Source: Motiliproteus sediminis (GTDB lineage: Bacteria > Pseudomonadota > Gammaproteobacteria > Pseudomonadales > Balneatricaceae). Taken from it: a stretch of 64,000 bases of DNA. Where the stretch lies: contig NZ_JAERQK010000007.1 of assembly GCF_017912535.1 (NCBI RefSeq), positions 62,001-126,000 of the forward strand, in the 5' to 3' direction. Below, one piece after another: positions 1 through 9,477 of this stretch; positions within the stretch are counted from its first letter, which is position 1; each line of letters opens with the position of its first letter. The notes under the pieces were generated by a model. It did no database searches and was not told the DNA's origin. It worked only from the letters and a program-made list of their open reading frames with translations. The position numbers and the translations under genes were made by a program.

Positions 1-1134
1 GGACGGATCGAGACGGTCAATCCCACCGCGCTGATGCAGTTCGGCTACCCTGCCGAGCAGCTGGTGGGGCGGTACTTCAGCATGCTGGTGTGTGACCGTG
101 ACCGGCCATTGTGCTGGCGGATGATCACCGAGCCGGCAGATCCGGTCGCCGGCCAGCAGGTGCCGGTGATCGAAGCCCAGGGTAAGCGGGTGGCCGGTGC
201 TCTGTTTCCGATTGAGTTGACCATCGTACAGATGTCACCTCAGGGAGAGCGCAAGTTTCTGGTGACGGTGCACGACATCACCGTGCGCAAGGAGTACGAA
301 GAACATCTGCGTCAGGCGCGTGACCTGCTGGAAACGCGGGTGACCGAGCGGACCCAGGATCTGCAGCATGCCAACGATCGCCTGCGGGAGGAGATCGAAG
401 AGCACCATCGCACCCAGGAGGAGCTGATCCAGACCGCTAAGCTGGCCGTATTGGGGCAGTTGTCAGCGGGGATCAACCACGAGTTGAACCAGCCGCTGAC
501 TGCCATTCGCGCCTATGCCGACAACGCGCGCTCGTTTTTGGAGCGCGAGCGGTACCAGCGTGTCGGCGAGAATCTGGAAGAGATCTCCGGGCTGACGGCG
601 CGAATGGCCAAGATTATTTCGCCATTGAAGGTGTTTTCGCGCAAAACCTCGGGACAGGCTGAACCGGTATCACTGCGCTCGGTGCGTGATGGCGCCATGT
701 CGATACTCTATGGCCGCCTGCAGGGTGAGCAGGTTGAAGTACAGTGGCCCTCGCACCTCGATGAGTTGTACGTGATGGGCGATATGGTGCGGCTGGAGCA
801 GGTAGTGGTTAATCTGATCAGCAATGCGATCCAGGCGATGCAGAGCAGTCCCGAGCGCCGTATCGAAATCACGGCTGAGTGCGAGGGTGCGGAGGTTGTA
901 CTGCGTTTTCGCGATACCGGGCCCGGCATCGCCGCAGCCGATCTCAAGAAAGTGTTCGAACCTTTCTACACCACCAAAACGGCGGATGAAGGATTGGGTC
1001 TTGGCTTGTCTATCTCCCACCGGATTGTCGAGAGTCTGGGGGGCGCGCTGGTGGCCGGCAATGCGCCTGATGGTGGTGCTCTGTTTACCTTGCGGCTGCG
1101 CGCGGTGGCGCAGGTAGTAGGGGCTGATGCCTGA
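1..1134 (+). CDS. PAS-domain sensor histidine kinase, DctB-like (5' truncated by window edge)
   Basis: The reading frame is open at base 1, so the N-terminus lies outside the window. What remains is the end of a PAS domain, a short coiled-coil linker, a HisKA domain with the H-box around HELNQPL (phospho-accepting His encoded at 478-480) and an HATPase domain with the N-box (NLISNAIQAM), the G1 box (DTGPGIA) and a GLGLGLS glycine box. The H-box and catalytic core resemble DctB-type kinases, which autophosphorylate and pass phosphate to a DctD-type NtrC-family regulator. Such a regulator lies at 11770 and a TRAP dicarboxylate transporter follows it, so partnership is likely but inferred. The periplasmic sensor part cannot be judged. 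No receiver domain is attached. Confidence 0.85.
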   Translation, partial: GRIETVNPTALMQFGYPAEQLVGRYFSMLVCDRDRPLCWRMITEPADPVAGQQVPVIEAQGKRVAGALFPIELTIVQMSPQGERKFLVTVHDITVRKEYEEHLRQARDLLETRVTERTQDLQHANDRLREEIEEHHRTQEELIQTAKLAVLGQLSAGINHELNQPLTAIRAYADNARSFLERERYQRVGENLEEISGLTARMAKIISPLKVFSRKTSGQAEPVSLRSVRDGAMSILYGRLQGEQVEVQWPSHLDELYVMGDMVRLEQVVVNLISNAIQAMQSSPERRIEITAECEGAEVVLRFRDTGPGIAAADLKKVFEPFYTTKTADEGLGLGLSISHRIVESLGGALVAGNAPDGGALFTLRLRAVAQVVGADA

Positions 1135-1310
1135 GAATCAGGCAAATTCCTATAGACCTTTCCGAACCTCATTTTTAGTATAAAAGTCAATTTTTGCGCG
1201 AGCGTATTCTTCTGATACAGGTCAAACGGCCGTATGGCGATTTTGAGCTATATTAGAAGCCTATTGAGATGGACAGAACCGTCTCGTCGTAAGGTCTAAA
1301 GGATTAGTAG

Positions 1311-2471
1311 ATGCGTTTGACACCCTTTGTTATAGCCCCCACTGTGCTTGGTTTCTGTGCTGGCCTGTTGCTGGTGTTGGTCGGCGGTTTCTCATTGTTA
1401 GCCGTTGTGGTTGCGCTGTTGTTGCCGCTGGCCGGACTGATAGCCGGGCGTTATATCGAACAACAGCATCAGTCGGAACTGGCAGCTGCTCGCCAGCAGT
1501 TTGTCGCGGAGAGTCAGGCCACGGAGTCCCGGATCGAGCACATGGGGCAGGTGCGCGAGCTGATGTCGCGGGCACTACCGATCCTCAATCGACACGTTGG
1601 CACTGTGCGTACCCAGACCGAGACCGAAGTTGTGTCCATGAGCGAGCGCTTTGCTGACATGTCGCAGCAGCTGACTGACTCGGTCGCACTGGCGCAGGGT
1701 AGTGATCATCAACAGCTGCTTAGTGTTATCAGCCGCAGTGAAGAGCGCCTTAACGACGTGGTTGCCAACCTGCGCGAGATGATGGATACCAAGGACCAGG
1801 TGCTAACCCAGGTCAATACCCTGACCAGCTACACCGCTGAGCTCGATCGCATGGCTCAGGATGTGGCCAAGATAGCCGAACAAACCAACCTGCTGGCCCT
1901 GAACGCGGCGATCGAGGCGGCGCGAGCCGGCGAGCAGGGGCGCGGTTTCGCGGTGGTTGCGGACGAGGTGCGAAACCTCTCGCAGATGTCCGGCCAGACC
2001 GCCCAGCAGATTCGCGCCACCGTCGAAGAGGTCGCGTCAGCCATGGGGCAGGCCCGCACTATTGCCGAGACCAGCAGCGAGAAAGAAGCCGTTGCGGAGG
2101 AGCAGTCGCGCAGCAACATCAACGGTGTTCTCAGCGAATTCCAGCAAACTGCCGCCAGTTTGCATGAAGGCAGCGAGCTACTGCAGCAGCGCAGCATGGA
2201 GGTCCAGCAAAGTATCGGCGAGGTGATCATGGCCTTGCAGTTCCAGGATCGTACCAGTCAGATCCTGACCCAGGTCGAACAGAGTCTGGAGCGGTTGTCG
2301 AATGAGGTCGAGCATTGCAACGAGCGGCTGGCCGCCGGCGAAGCACCGATTGATATCGAGGCTTGGCTGAAAGAGATGGAAGTGATCTACGTGACCCGCG
2401 AGCAACGGCAGAATCACGGTTCGCAGGGTACCGAAGAAGAGATGGCTGACGGCGAAATTACTTTTTTCTGA
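1311..2471 (+). CDS. Methyl-accepting chemotaxis protein without periplasmic sensor domain
   Basis: At 386 residues this is short for an MCP. Two closely spaced hydrophobic segments (about residues 5-25 and 29-45) are followed directly by a cytoplasmic coiled coil, so there is no room for a periplasmic ligand-binding domain. The signalling-tip hairpin is clear ([18 protein letters not shown] near residue 190). It would dimerise, join CheA/CheW arrays and report an internal or membrane-derived cue. A plausible ribosome site (AAGGA) precedes the ATG. It heads the chemosensory operon, 11 bp ahead of the cheY-like gene. The chosen start gives an intact first membrane helix. Confidence 0.9.
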   Translation: MRLTPFVIAPTVLGFCAGLLLVLVGGFSLLAVVVALLLPLAGLIAGRYIEQQHQSELAAARQQFVAESQATESRIEHMGQVRELMSRALPILNRHVGTVRTQTETEVVSMSERFADMSQQLTDSVALAQGSDHQQLLSVISRSEERLNDVVANLREMMDTKDQVLTQVNTLTSYTAELDRMAQDVAKIAEQTNLLALNAAIEAARAGEQGRGFAVVADEVRNLSQMSGQTAQQIRATVEEVASAMGQARTIAETSSEKEAVAEEQSRSNINGVLSEFQQTAASLHEGSELLQQRSMEVQQSIGEVIMALQFQDRTSQILTQVEQSLERLSNEVEHCNERLAAGEAPIDIEAWLKEMEVIYVTREQRQNHGSQGTEEEMADGEITFF

Positions 2472-2481
2472 GGATGTAGTT

Positions 2482-2853
2482 ATGTCAGGAAAGACAATTC
2501 TGGTAGTAGACGATTCGGCATCGATTCGTCAGGTGATCGGAATGACCCTCAAGGGGGCTGGCTACGACGTGATCGAAGCCTGTGATGGCAAGGATGCGTT
2601 GTCCAAGCTCAATGGCGACAAACTCAACCTGATTATCACTGACGTCAACATGCCCAACATGGACGGCATCACCTTTATCAAAGAGGCTAAAAAGCTGCCG
2701 CGCTACAAGTTTACCCCGATCATGGTACTGACCACCGAGTCGCAGGATACGAAGAAGAAAGAGGGGCAGGCAGCGGGGGCCAAGGCGTGGGTGGTTAAAC
2801 CTTTCCAGCCCCCACAGTTACTGGCTGCAGTATCGAAGCTGGTGCTGCCCTAA
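2482..2853 (+). CDS. cheY: CheY-like single-domain response regulator
   Basis: This is a stand-alone receiver domain of 123 residues with the acidic pair D10/D11, phospho-acceptor D54 (in ITDVNMPNMDG), T at the switch position and the conserved lysine in VVKPFQPP. CheY proteins accept phosphate from CheA and change flagellar motor or other output behaviour. The gene lies between the first MCP and the STAS gene, with cheA close behind, so CheA is the expected donor. Whether the target is the flagellar motor cannot be read from the sequence, because no flagellar genes are in the window and cheZ is absent. Confidence 0.92.
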   Translation: MSGKTILVVDDSASIRQVIGMTLKGAGYDVIEACDGKDALSKLNGDKLNLIITDVNMPNMDGITFIKEAKKLPRYKFTPIMVLTTESQDTKKKEGQAAGAKAWVVKPFQPPQLLAAVSKLVLP

Positions 2854-2880
2854 TCGATTGCTGTTTAACAGGGAGGAGCC

Positions 2881-3201
2881 ATGGACGCTACCCTCACGAG
2901 CGAACGCGACGGTGATACCTGCCGGCTGAAGATCAGCGGCGAACTGAGTATCTATTGCGCGGCGGAGCTGAAACCGCAGTTACTGGGATTGCTGGGCGGT
3001 TGTCAGGAGCTGGAGATCAATTTGGCGGAGGTGGCGGAGCTCGATTCCGCCGGATTCCAGTTGCTCTATCTTCTCAAGCGCGAAGCCCGCCAGGCGGGTA
3101 AGGAGCTGCGGCTGGTGGCACATAGTTCAGCGACGCTGGAAGTGCTCGAGATGCTCCGTATGGAAGCGTATTTTGGTGATCCGGTGGTACTGGCATCGTA
3201 A
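2881..3201 (+). CDS. STAS-domain protein (anti-sigma-factor-antagonist-like)
   Basis: This 106-residue protein is a single STAS domain, the fold of SpoIIAA/RsbV. The helix-capping motif LDSAGFQLL carries Ser56 at the position that is phosphorylated in regulatory family members. A GGGAGG-like ribosome site directly precedes the ATG. STAS genes are commonly found directly upstream of cheA in some non-enteric chemosensory operons, where their role is not well established. No matching serine kinase (RsbW-like) or phosphatase is seen in the window, so partner-switching here is speculative and an adaptor role within the array is equally possible. Confidence 0.88.
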   Translation: MDATLTSERDGDTCRLKISGELSIYCAAELKPQLLGLLGGCQELEINLAEVAELDSAGFQLLYLLKREARQAGKELRLVAHSSATLEVLEMLRMEAYFGDPVVLAS

Positions 3202-3225
3202 GCGAATAGCAAGGAGGCTGCGGCC

Positions 3226-5415
3226 ATGACAGATTTTATGGAACAGGCGCAGGAGACTTTCGTCAACGAGAGCCTCGACCTGCTCCAGGATATGGAGAGT
3301 TCGCTCAATCAGCTGGTGGATGATCCCGCTAATGACGAACTGATCAATTCTGTTTTTCGCGCTGCGCACACCATCAAGGGCTCGGCCGGCTTGTTTGGCC
3401 AGGATGCCATCGTTGCTTTTACCCACAAAGTCGAGAACGTACTCGATCGCGTCCGCGATGGCGAGGTGGCTATCACGGCGCCGCTGGTAGAGGTGTTGCT
3501 GGAATGCCGTGACCATATCGAAGTGCTGATCGAAGCGCTGGGCGAAGAGCCCGACCCCACGCTGCATCAGCAGGGAGAGGCATTGTTGGCTGCACTGATG
3601 CAGCAGGCAGGCGGAGACGGCGCTGCTACCGCGGTTGAGTCCACCACCCAGCTTGCGCAAACCGACGACAGCGTCGTGGTCAGCCGCGAGGAAGGTCCAC
3701 AGGTCGAGAACGATAATTGGCACATCTCGCTGCGGTTTCATGCGGACGTGCTTCGCAACGGCATGGATCCCCTCGCCTTCCTGCGCTACCTCGCCACTCT
3801 GGGAGAGATCGTCAATGTGGCGACCTTGGTGGATCAGATGCCAAATGTCGAGGAGATGGACCCGGAAAGCTGCTACCTGGGGATGGAGGTCTCGTTCCGC
3901 AGCGAAGCCGACAAGCAGACCATCATGGATGTGTTCGAATTCGTGATGGAAGATTCCTCCGTGGTAGTGCTGCCACCGCGCTCGAAACTGTCCGAATACA
4001 CCGACCTGATCGAAACCCTGAGTGAATCCGAAGACGAGCGGCGCCTGGGTGAGCTGCTGGTGTCGGTTGGGGCGTTATCGACTCATGAACTCGAAAAAGC
4101 ACTCAGCCGCCAACAGCTCGACCAGCTGCAGCATCCTGAACAGCATCCGCGGCTGGGTGAAATTCTGGTGGAGCAGCATGCGGTCGACTCCAACACCGTG
4201 ACCGCAGCGCTGAAAAAACAGCAGGCCCAGCACGAGCGCAAGATGAAAGAGAGCCGCTCGATCCGGGTCGATGCCGAGCGCCTGGACCAGCTGATCAACC
4301 TGGTGGGGGAACTGGTAATTGCCGGTGCCGGTACCGGGCTGAAAGCACAGCAACTGGGCGATGAAGACCTGCTGGAGTCGGTCTCGCTTATCTCGCGTCT
4401 GGTGGAAGAGATTCGCGACCGTTCGTTGCGGCTACGCATGGTGCAGATCGGTGAGACCTTCAATCGTTTCAATCGGGTGGTACGCGATGTATCCAAGGAG
4501 TTGGGCAAGTCGATCAAGCTGGTGATCGAAGGCGCCGATACCGAGCTGGATAAAAGCGTGGTCGAGAAGATCGGCGACCCTCTGACCCACTTGGTGCGCA
4601 ACAGTATTGATCACGGTATCGAGAGTGCTGAAGAGCGATTAGCCAAGGGCAAGCCTGAGCAGGGTACGGTTACTCTCAATGCCTATCATGACTCCGGCAA
4701 CATCGTGATTGAAGTATCTGATGATGGTGGCGGGATTGATCCTGACAAAGTGCTGGCCAAGGCTCGCGCCAACGGACTGGTCGCGCCCGAACAGCACCTC
4801 AGCCGTGCCGAGGTGTTGCGTCTGATTCTGGAGGCGGGGCTCAGTACCAAAGAGGCGGTCAGCAATCTGTCAGGGCGCGGCGTCGGTATGGATGTGGTCA
4901 AGCGTAACGTTGAGTCGTTGCGGGGGCAGATTGAGGTCGACAGCGAGCTGGGTGCGGGTACCTCTATTCGGGTGCGATTGCCGCTGACCCTTTCCATTAT
5001 CGATGGTTTTCTGGTCGGCGTTGGCGATGCCTCCTACGTTATTCCCCTCGACTCGGTCGAGGAGTGTATCGAGTACGAACAACTGGAAAAGGTCCGTGAT
5101 CACGGCGGCGATTACATCAGCCTGCGCGGTGAGGTGCTGCCGTTCCTTGATCTGCGCACCCTGTTTGGTGAGCGCAAGGATCGCGATAACCGCGAGAATA
5201 TCGTGGTGGTGCGAAGCGGAGGTGCCAAGGCGGGCTTGGTGGTGGACGAGCTGCTGGGCGAATATCAGACGGTTATCAAGCCGCTCAGCCAGATCTTTTC
5301 CAAACTCAGCGGCATCAGCGGTTCTACCATCCTCGGCTCCGGCGAGGTGGCAATGATTCTGGAAGTGAATTCACTGGTCTCTGAAGCGGAGCAGCGCACA
5401 CTGCATCTCAGCTGA
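3226..5415 (+). CDS. cheA: Chemotaxis histidine kinase CheA with tandem MshEN-like motifs
   Basis: This 729-residue CheA has an Hpt (P1) domain with phospho-accepting H48 in HTIKGSAG, a middle domain (about 155-255), then an unusual insert, a P3 dimerisation region (about 335-400), a P4 ATPase domain (HLVRNSIDHGIE, DDGGGI, GRGVGMDVV) and a C-terminal P5 CheW-like domain. The insert contains two 24-residue repeats, R273-Q296 and R309-Q332, both matching the pattern RLGxxL-x5-I-x4-L-x3-L-x2-Q used by MshEN domains for cyclic di-GMP, with conservative V or L at some positions. The spacer is 12 residues rather than the usual 5. CheA phosphorylates CheY and CheB under MCP control. Binding of a nucleotide is inference only. 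Confidence 0.95.
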   Translation: MTDFMEQAQETFVNESLDLLQDMESSLNQLVDDPANDELINSVFRAAHTIKGSAGLFGQDAIVAFTHKVENVLDRVRDGEVAITAPLVEVLLECRDHIEVLIEALGEEPDPTLHQQGEALLAALMQQAGGDGAATAVESTTQLAQTDDSVVVSREEGPQVENDNWHISLRFHADVLRNGMDPLAFLRYLATLGEIVNVATLVDQMPNVEEMDPESCYLGMEVSFRSEADKQTIMDVFEFVMEDSSVVVLPPRSKLSEYTDLIETLSESEDERRLGELLVSVGALSTHELEKALSRQQLDQLQHPEQHPRLGEILVEQHAVDSNTVTAALKKQQAQHERKMKESRSIRVDAERLDQLINLVGELVIAGAGTGLKAQQLGDEDLLESVSLISRLVEEIRDRSLRLRMVQIGETFNRFNRVVRDVSKELGKSIKLVIEGADTELDKSVVEKIGDPLTHLVRNSIDHGIESAEERLAKGKPEQGTVTLNAYHDSGNIVIEVSDDGGGIDPDKVLAKARANGLVAPEQHLSRAEVLRLILEAGLSTKEAVSNLSGRGVGMDVVKRNVESLRGQIEVDSELGAGTSIRVRLPLTLSIIDGFLVGVGDASYVIPLDSVEECIEYEQLEKVRDHGGDYISLRGEVLPFLDLRTLFGERKDRDNRENIVVVRSGGAKAGLVVDELLGEYQTVIKPLSQIFSKLSGISGSTILGSGEVAMILEVNSLVSEAEQRTLHLS

Positions 5416-5457
5416 CCCTAACGGTTTAAATGGCGAAATACCCAAAAGGAGAGAGTC

Positions 5458-7602
5458 ATGAAATGGCGTGACTTATTGATCGGACGGAAGCTGGCGATCG
5501 GTTTCGGTAGCATGTTGGTGCTTATGGTTGTGGCCAGTGTGGTGGGATATGTGGGGATCAACTCGGTATCCCATGAGCTGCATGTGATCGGCAACGAAGA
5601 AGCACCGGTTGTCGAAGCTGCCAACGAGATGAAAATCAGCTTGTTGGTGGCGCGCAACGCGATGGAGGAGTTCAAGGGGGCTACATCGGTATTGGCCACC
5701 GATGACGAATCCCAGCTGGATGCTATCACCGCTGCCTATCAGCAGTCGCTGCAGGACTTTGATCTGCTCAACGGCGCCATTGTCGATGGGGGAACGCTTG
5801 ACGACGGCACCGTGGTGATCAAGACCGACAACGCTGAGCTGGCCGGTCTGGTGGCAGAATCCGATCGCATTCACAATGAACGCTTTCAGAGCGCAGCCGC
5901 CAACATGATGGCCAGTGGCAAGAACATGCTGGCGTTGAAGGCCAAGGCTGATGCGGCCATGGAAGAGATGGAAGCGGCCTTCGACAAGGTTGTTGCCGAT
6001 GCCGATAAGGCCGAGACCGTAGTCAAGGAGGCCACCGAGGCCGGCCTTGCCAACGCGCGCTCGATGGCGGCACTGAAGCGGGTCCTGACCCACGAGGTGC
6101 CGATGATTGACGCCGCCATGGAGGTCAAACTGAGCATCCAGTCGGCGCGGGTGGCGCTGGAAGAGGTGGCGCAGCAGACTGATAAAGCGGTGGTTGAAGA
6201 GCTGGCGGCGGAATATCGGGGCACCATTGTTGAATTTGATGAGCTGGTGACTGCCATGCTCAACGGGGGGGAAATCGATGGTACCCAGGCTTTTGCGCTG
6301 GAAGCTCCGGCCGCGCGCCAAGCGGTAGCGGATCTTGATAAGGCCCACGGCGCCTTCCAGCAGGCAGCCGACAAGGTAATTGAAGAGCGTTTGCTGCTGA
6401 TCGCTGCGATGGCTACCGCGGAACAGGCGATGGCCAATCTCGACGCCGCCGGCGAAGAAGCTGCTGCTAAGCTGGGGCAGGTTGAAGCGATGGCGGGTGC
6501 CGAAATGGACGCCGCCAAGCTGAACGGTGCCGCCGCACAGCAACAGGCGGTTATGGTGCTGGTGGTGGTAGCGCTGGTGGCACTGGCAATCGGTTTGTTC
6601 CTGGGAATGGTTATTACCCGCTCCATAGCGATGCCGCTCAAAATTGCAGTCAATGCGTGCAACGCGATCGCCGAGGGGGATTTGACCAAGGAGGTTAGGT
6701 CCGACAGTCGCGATGAACCGGGTCAACTGCTGCAGGCGATGGCTGAAATGAGTCAGCGTCTTTCCGATGTGGTCGGTGATGTGCGCAGTGGTGCCGACGC
6801 CCTGGCCAGCGCCGCAGAAGAGGTAAGTGCGACCTCGCAGTCGCTGAGTCAGGCTTCCAGCGAGCAAGCCGCCAGTGTTGAGGAAACCAGCGCCTCGCTG
6901 GAGCAGATTACCGCCTCAATTCGCCAGAATGCGGAGAACGCCCAGGTGACCGACGATATGGCCACCAAAGCGGCATCCCAGGGCAAAGAGGGTGGCGTTG
7001 CGGTCGAGAACACCGTCGATGCGATGAAGAATATCGCTGAGAAGATCGCCATCATCGAAGATATCGCCTATCAAACCAACCTGCTGGCTCTCAACGCGGC
7101 TATCGAGGCGGCGAGGGCCGGTGAGCATGGTAAGGGCTTTGCGGTTGTGGCTGCTGAAGTGCGCAAGCTGGCCGAGCGCAGCCAGAAGTCTTCGCAAGAG
7201 ATCAGTGATCTGGCCTCGCGCAGTGTGAGCGTGGCGGAGACCGCGGGCAAGCTGATCGATGATATTGTTCCCAGTATTGCCAAGACTGCTGATCTGGTTC
7301 AGGAGATCGCCGCGGCATCCGGTGAGCAGTCCACCGGTGTTGGCCAGATCAACGCCGCGGTCAGTCAGATGGATCAGGTCACCCAGCAGAACGCGTCAGC
7401 ATCGGAAGAGCTGGCGGCGACCGCAGAAGAGATGAGCGGTCAGGCGGTGCAACTGCAGGAGCGGATGGCGTACTTCCGTATTCGCGGTGGGGCAGACAGC
7501 GTTCCATCCAGTGTACGCGCACCCCAGGCTGCAGTGCGCCGGGCTCCGGCCAAGAGCGTGGACGCGGATGCACCGCTTGAAAGCGACTTCGAGCGCTTCT
7601 AG
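5458..7602 (+). CDS. Methyl-accepting chemotaxis protein with helical bimodular-type sensor
   Basis: This 714-residue transmembrane MCP has one membrane helix near residues 13-35, a long periplasmic helical region, a second helix near 363-387, a HAMP domain and a full signalling domain with the [18 protein letters not shown] tip. The periplasmic part is internally duplicated: a block starting [13 protein letters not shown] in the first half is echoed by [13 protein letters not shown] in the second, each followed by similar helices. That layout fits the helical bimodular (HBM) sensor family, which in known cases binds small organic acids. Given the dicarboxylate transporter downstream, an organic-acid ligand is a reasonable guess, not shown. 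A good ribosome site (AAGGAGAG) precedes the ATG. No C-terminal CheR-tethering pentapeptide is obvious. Confidence 0.93.
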   Translation: MKWRDLLIGRKLAIGFGSMLVLMVVASVVGYVGINSVSHELHVIGNEEAPVVEAANEMKISLLVARNAMEEFKGATSVLATDDESQLDAITAAYQQSLQDFDLLNGAIVDGGTLDDGTVVIKTDNAELAGLVAESDRIHNERFQSAAANMMASGKNMLALKAKADAAMEEMEAAFDKVVADADKAETVVKEATEAGLANARSMAALKRVLTHEVPMIDAAMEVKLSIQSARVALEEVAQQTDKAVVEELAAEYRGTIVEFDELVTAMLNGGEIDGTQAFALEAPAARQAVADLDKAHGAFQQAADKVIEERLLLIAAMATAEQAMANLDAAGEEAAAKLGQVEAMAGAEMDAAKLNGAAAQQQAVMVLVVVALVALAIGLFLGMVITRSIAMPLKIAVNACNAIAEGDLTKEVRSDSRDEPGQLLQAMAEMSQRLSDVVGDVRSGADALASAAEEVSATSQSLSQASSEQAASVEETSASLEQITASIRQNAENAQVTDDMATKAASQGKEGGVAVENTVDAMKNIAEKIAIIEDIAYQTNLLALNAAIEAARAGEHGKGFAVVAAEVRKLAERSQKSSQEISDLASRSVSVAETAGKLIDDIVPSIAKTADLVQEIAAASGEQSTGVGQINAAVSQMDQVTQQNASASEELAATAEEMSGQAVQLQERMAYFRIRGGADSVPSSVRAPQAAVRRAPAKSVDADAPLESDFERF

Positions 7603-7613
7603 GAGGCAATGTC

Positions 7614-8165
7614 ATGGGGCAGCTCGTGAAAGCACAGGGTGGCCAGCAACCAGCCACCAAAGAGGAGCCAGTGATCCAGCAATTTCTCACCTTCGATCTG
7701 CAAGGCGAGATGTTCGGGATCAACATTCTGCCGATCAAGGAGATCATCGAGTACGGCAAGATTACTGCCGTACCGATGGTGCCGTCCTATGTTCGCGGGG
7801 TGATCAACCTGCGTGGCAATGTGGTGCCGGTGATCGACCTTCCGGTTCGCTTCGGGTGGCAGAGTTCCGCAGTGAATAAACGCACCTGTATCGTGATCAT
7901 CGAGGTTGAACATGGTGACGAAGCGATGGATATCGGGGTGGTGATCGACAGCGTCAGCGAGGTACTGGATATCGAAGAGAAGGATATCGGTGCCTCACCC
8001 AGCTTTGGCGCCAAAATCCGGACCGACTTTATCGCCGGCATGGGGCGGGTACATGATGACTTTATTGTGTTGCTGAACCCGTCCAAGGTGCTGTCGGTGG
8101 AGGAGTTGGCTGATCTGCAACAGATGCCGCAACGCCAAGCTGCGGATGGTGGGGCTGAGCCCTGA
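7614..8165 (+). CDS. cheW: Chemotaxis coupling protein CheW
   Basis: This 183-residue single CheW domain includes the characteristic stretches FDLQGEMFGI, YVRGVINLRGNVVPVIDL and DSVSEVLDI. CheW links the tips of MCP trimers to the CheA P5 domain in the cytoplasmic array. The start is fixed by a strong AGGAGG at 7601-7606 in front of the ATG at 7614. The N-terminal 20 residues are a flexible extension. It follows the second MCP by 11 bp and precedes cheR, consistent with one transcript. Confidence 0.95.
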   Translation: MGQLVKAQGGQQPATKEEPVIQQFLTFDLQGEMFGINILPIKEIIEYGKITAVPMVPSYVRGVINLRGNVVPVIDLPVRFGWQSSAVNKRTCIVIIEVEHGDEAMDIGVVIDSVSEVLDIEEKDIGASPSFGAKIRTDFIAGMGRVHDDFIVLLNPSKVLSVEELADLQQMPQRQAADGGAEP

Positions 8166-8182
8166 TTGAATAGGCGCGGTTA

Positions 8183-9013
8183 ATGCAGCACTCACCGACA
8201 GATGGTGTGATCACGGCGGCGGAATTCGAGCAATTCCGCCGTTTTATCTTTGAACGCGCCGGGATTACCCTGTCCGATGCCAAGCAGCGCCTGGTCACCG
8301 GAAGATTAGCCAAGCGGTTGCGTCATTTCGGTATTAGCCGCTACGGCGACTACTTTGAGCGGATGATGCGCGGCGAGCTCGGCGGCGATGAGTTGCAGGT
8401 GGTAGTCGATCTGCTGACTACCAACGAAACTCACTTCTTCCGTGAGCCCGCCCATTTCGACTTTCTGCGCCAGACGGTGCTGCCCCAGGTCCGCAGTGGT
8501 TGCACCTTCCGGGTGTGGAGTGCTGCCAGCTCTACCGGTGAAGAGGCGTACAGTACGGCAATGTGCTGTGCTGATCTGTTGGGAGACGGGCCGTGGGAGG
8601 TGTTCGGGTCGGATATCAACACTCAGGTGCTGAACAAGGCTCGCAACGGTCACTACAGCATGGATGTCGCGCATGAGATCCCCAAGGAGTATCTCAGGGC
8701 CTATTGTCTCAAGGGCAAGGGCTCTCAGGAGGGGACGTTTCTGATCGGGCCGGAGCTGCGCCGGCGGGTGCGTTTCAATCAGGTCAACCTGAACGCGCCG
8801 CTGCCTGATCTGGGCGCATTTGATCTGATATTCCTGCGCAACGTAATGATCTATTTTTCGCTGGAAACCAAACGCTCGGTGGTGGCGCGGATGCTTCCGC
8901 TGCTCAAGCCCGGTGGCTATTTTGTGGTTGGCCATTCGGAAAGCTTGAACGGCGTGACCTCGCGGCTTCAACTGTTACGCTCGACCATTTACCGTAAGCC
9001 TCTGGATGACTGA
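8183..9013 (+). CDS. cheR: Chemoreceptor methyltransferase CheR
   Basis: At 276 residues it has the usual CheR size: an N-terminal helical domain that recognises the receptor methylation helices, and a SAM-dependent methyltransferase domain with the binding motif around WSAASSTGEEAYS and the conserved LRNVMIYF. It adds methyl groups to glutamates on MCPs, countering CheB. The end overlaps the start of cheD by 8 bases, which suggests translational coupling. Confidence 0.95.
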   Translation: MQHSPTDGVITAAEFEQFRRFIFERAGITLSDAKQRLVTGRLAKRLRHFGISRYGDYFERMMRGELGGDELQVVVDLLTTNETHFFREPAHFDFLRQTVLPQVRSGCTFRVWSAASSTGEEAYSTAMCCADLLGDGPWEVFGSDINTQVLNKARNGHYSMDVAHEIPKEYLRAYCLKGKGSQEGTFLIGPELRRRVRFNQVNLNAPLPDLGAFDLIFLRNVMIYFSLETKRSVVARMLPLLKPGGYFVVGHSESLNGVTSRLQLLRSTIYRKPLDD

Positions 9014-9467
9014 CATGGTGGTGTTGAAGCCGGGCGAATTTTTCTTCGGAACCGACAACGAGCGCATTCGCACGCTGTTGGGTTCCTGCATTGCGATCAC
9101 CATCTGGCACCCGCAGCGATCCATCGGTGGCATGTGCCACTATCTGCTGCCGGCGAGTCCCCGAGGTGCGGAGCCGCCTTATGACGGCCGGTATGCCGAC
9201 CACGCGATGGCCATGTTTCGCCAGGCTCTGGCCCGCACCAAAACTCAGGCGGCTGATTACGAGGTTAAACTGTTCGGCGGCGCCAATATGTTTCCTCATC
9301 TGCCCGCCAGTGGCGGCGACGTGGGGCGACGTAATATTGAGGCGGCCCACGAGTTATTGGAATTAAACGGCTTTCGGGTTAAAGATCAGCATGTTGGATT
9401 GACCGGCCACCGGACCGTCATTCTTGAGCTGGCGACGGGCCACACCTGGATTAAGTGGCAGGGCTGA
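9006..9467 (+). CDS. cheD: Chemoreceptor glutamine deamidase CheD
   Basis: The 153-residue protein has the CheD catalytic cysteine C28 (LLGSCIAI) and histidine H45 (GGMCHYLLP), with the conserved KLFGGANMF block. CheD deamidates selected receptor glutamines to glutamates that can be methylated, and in some bacteria it also tunes CheC or CheA. No cheC is seen nearby. The ATG overlaps the cheR stop region, and the alternative ATG at 9015 would remove only three residues. Confidence 0.93.
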   Translation: MTDMVVLKPGEFFFGTDNERIRTLLGSCIAITIWHPQRSIGGMCHYLLPASPRGAEPPYDGRYADHAMAMFRQALARTKTQAADYEVKLFGGANMFPHLPASGGDVGRRNIEAAHELLELNGFRVKDQHVGLTGHRTVILELATGHTWIKWQG

Positions 9468-9477
9468 GGGAAAACAG

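Noticed and set aside
5473-6867. 464-codon open frame on the minus strand opposite the second MCP
   Set aside because: It is a shadow frame with His/Gln-rich low-complexity composition; the MCP on the other strand is unambiguous.
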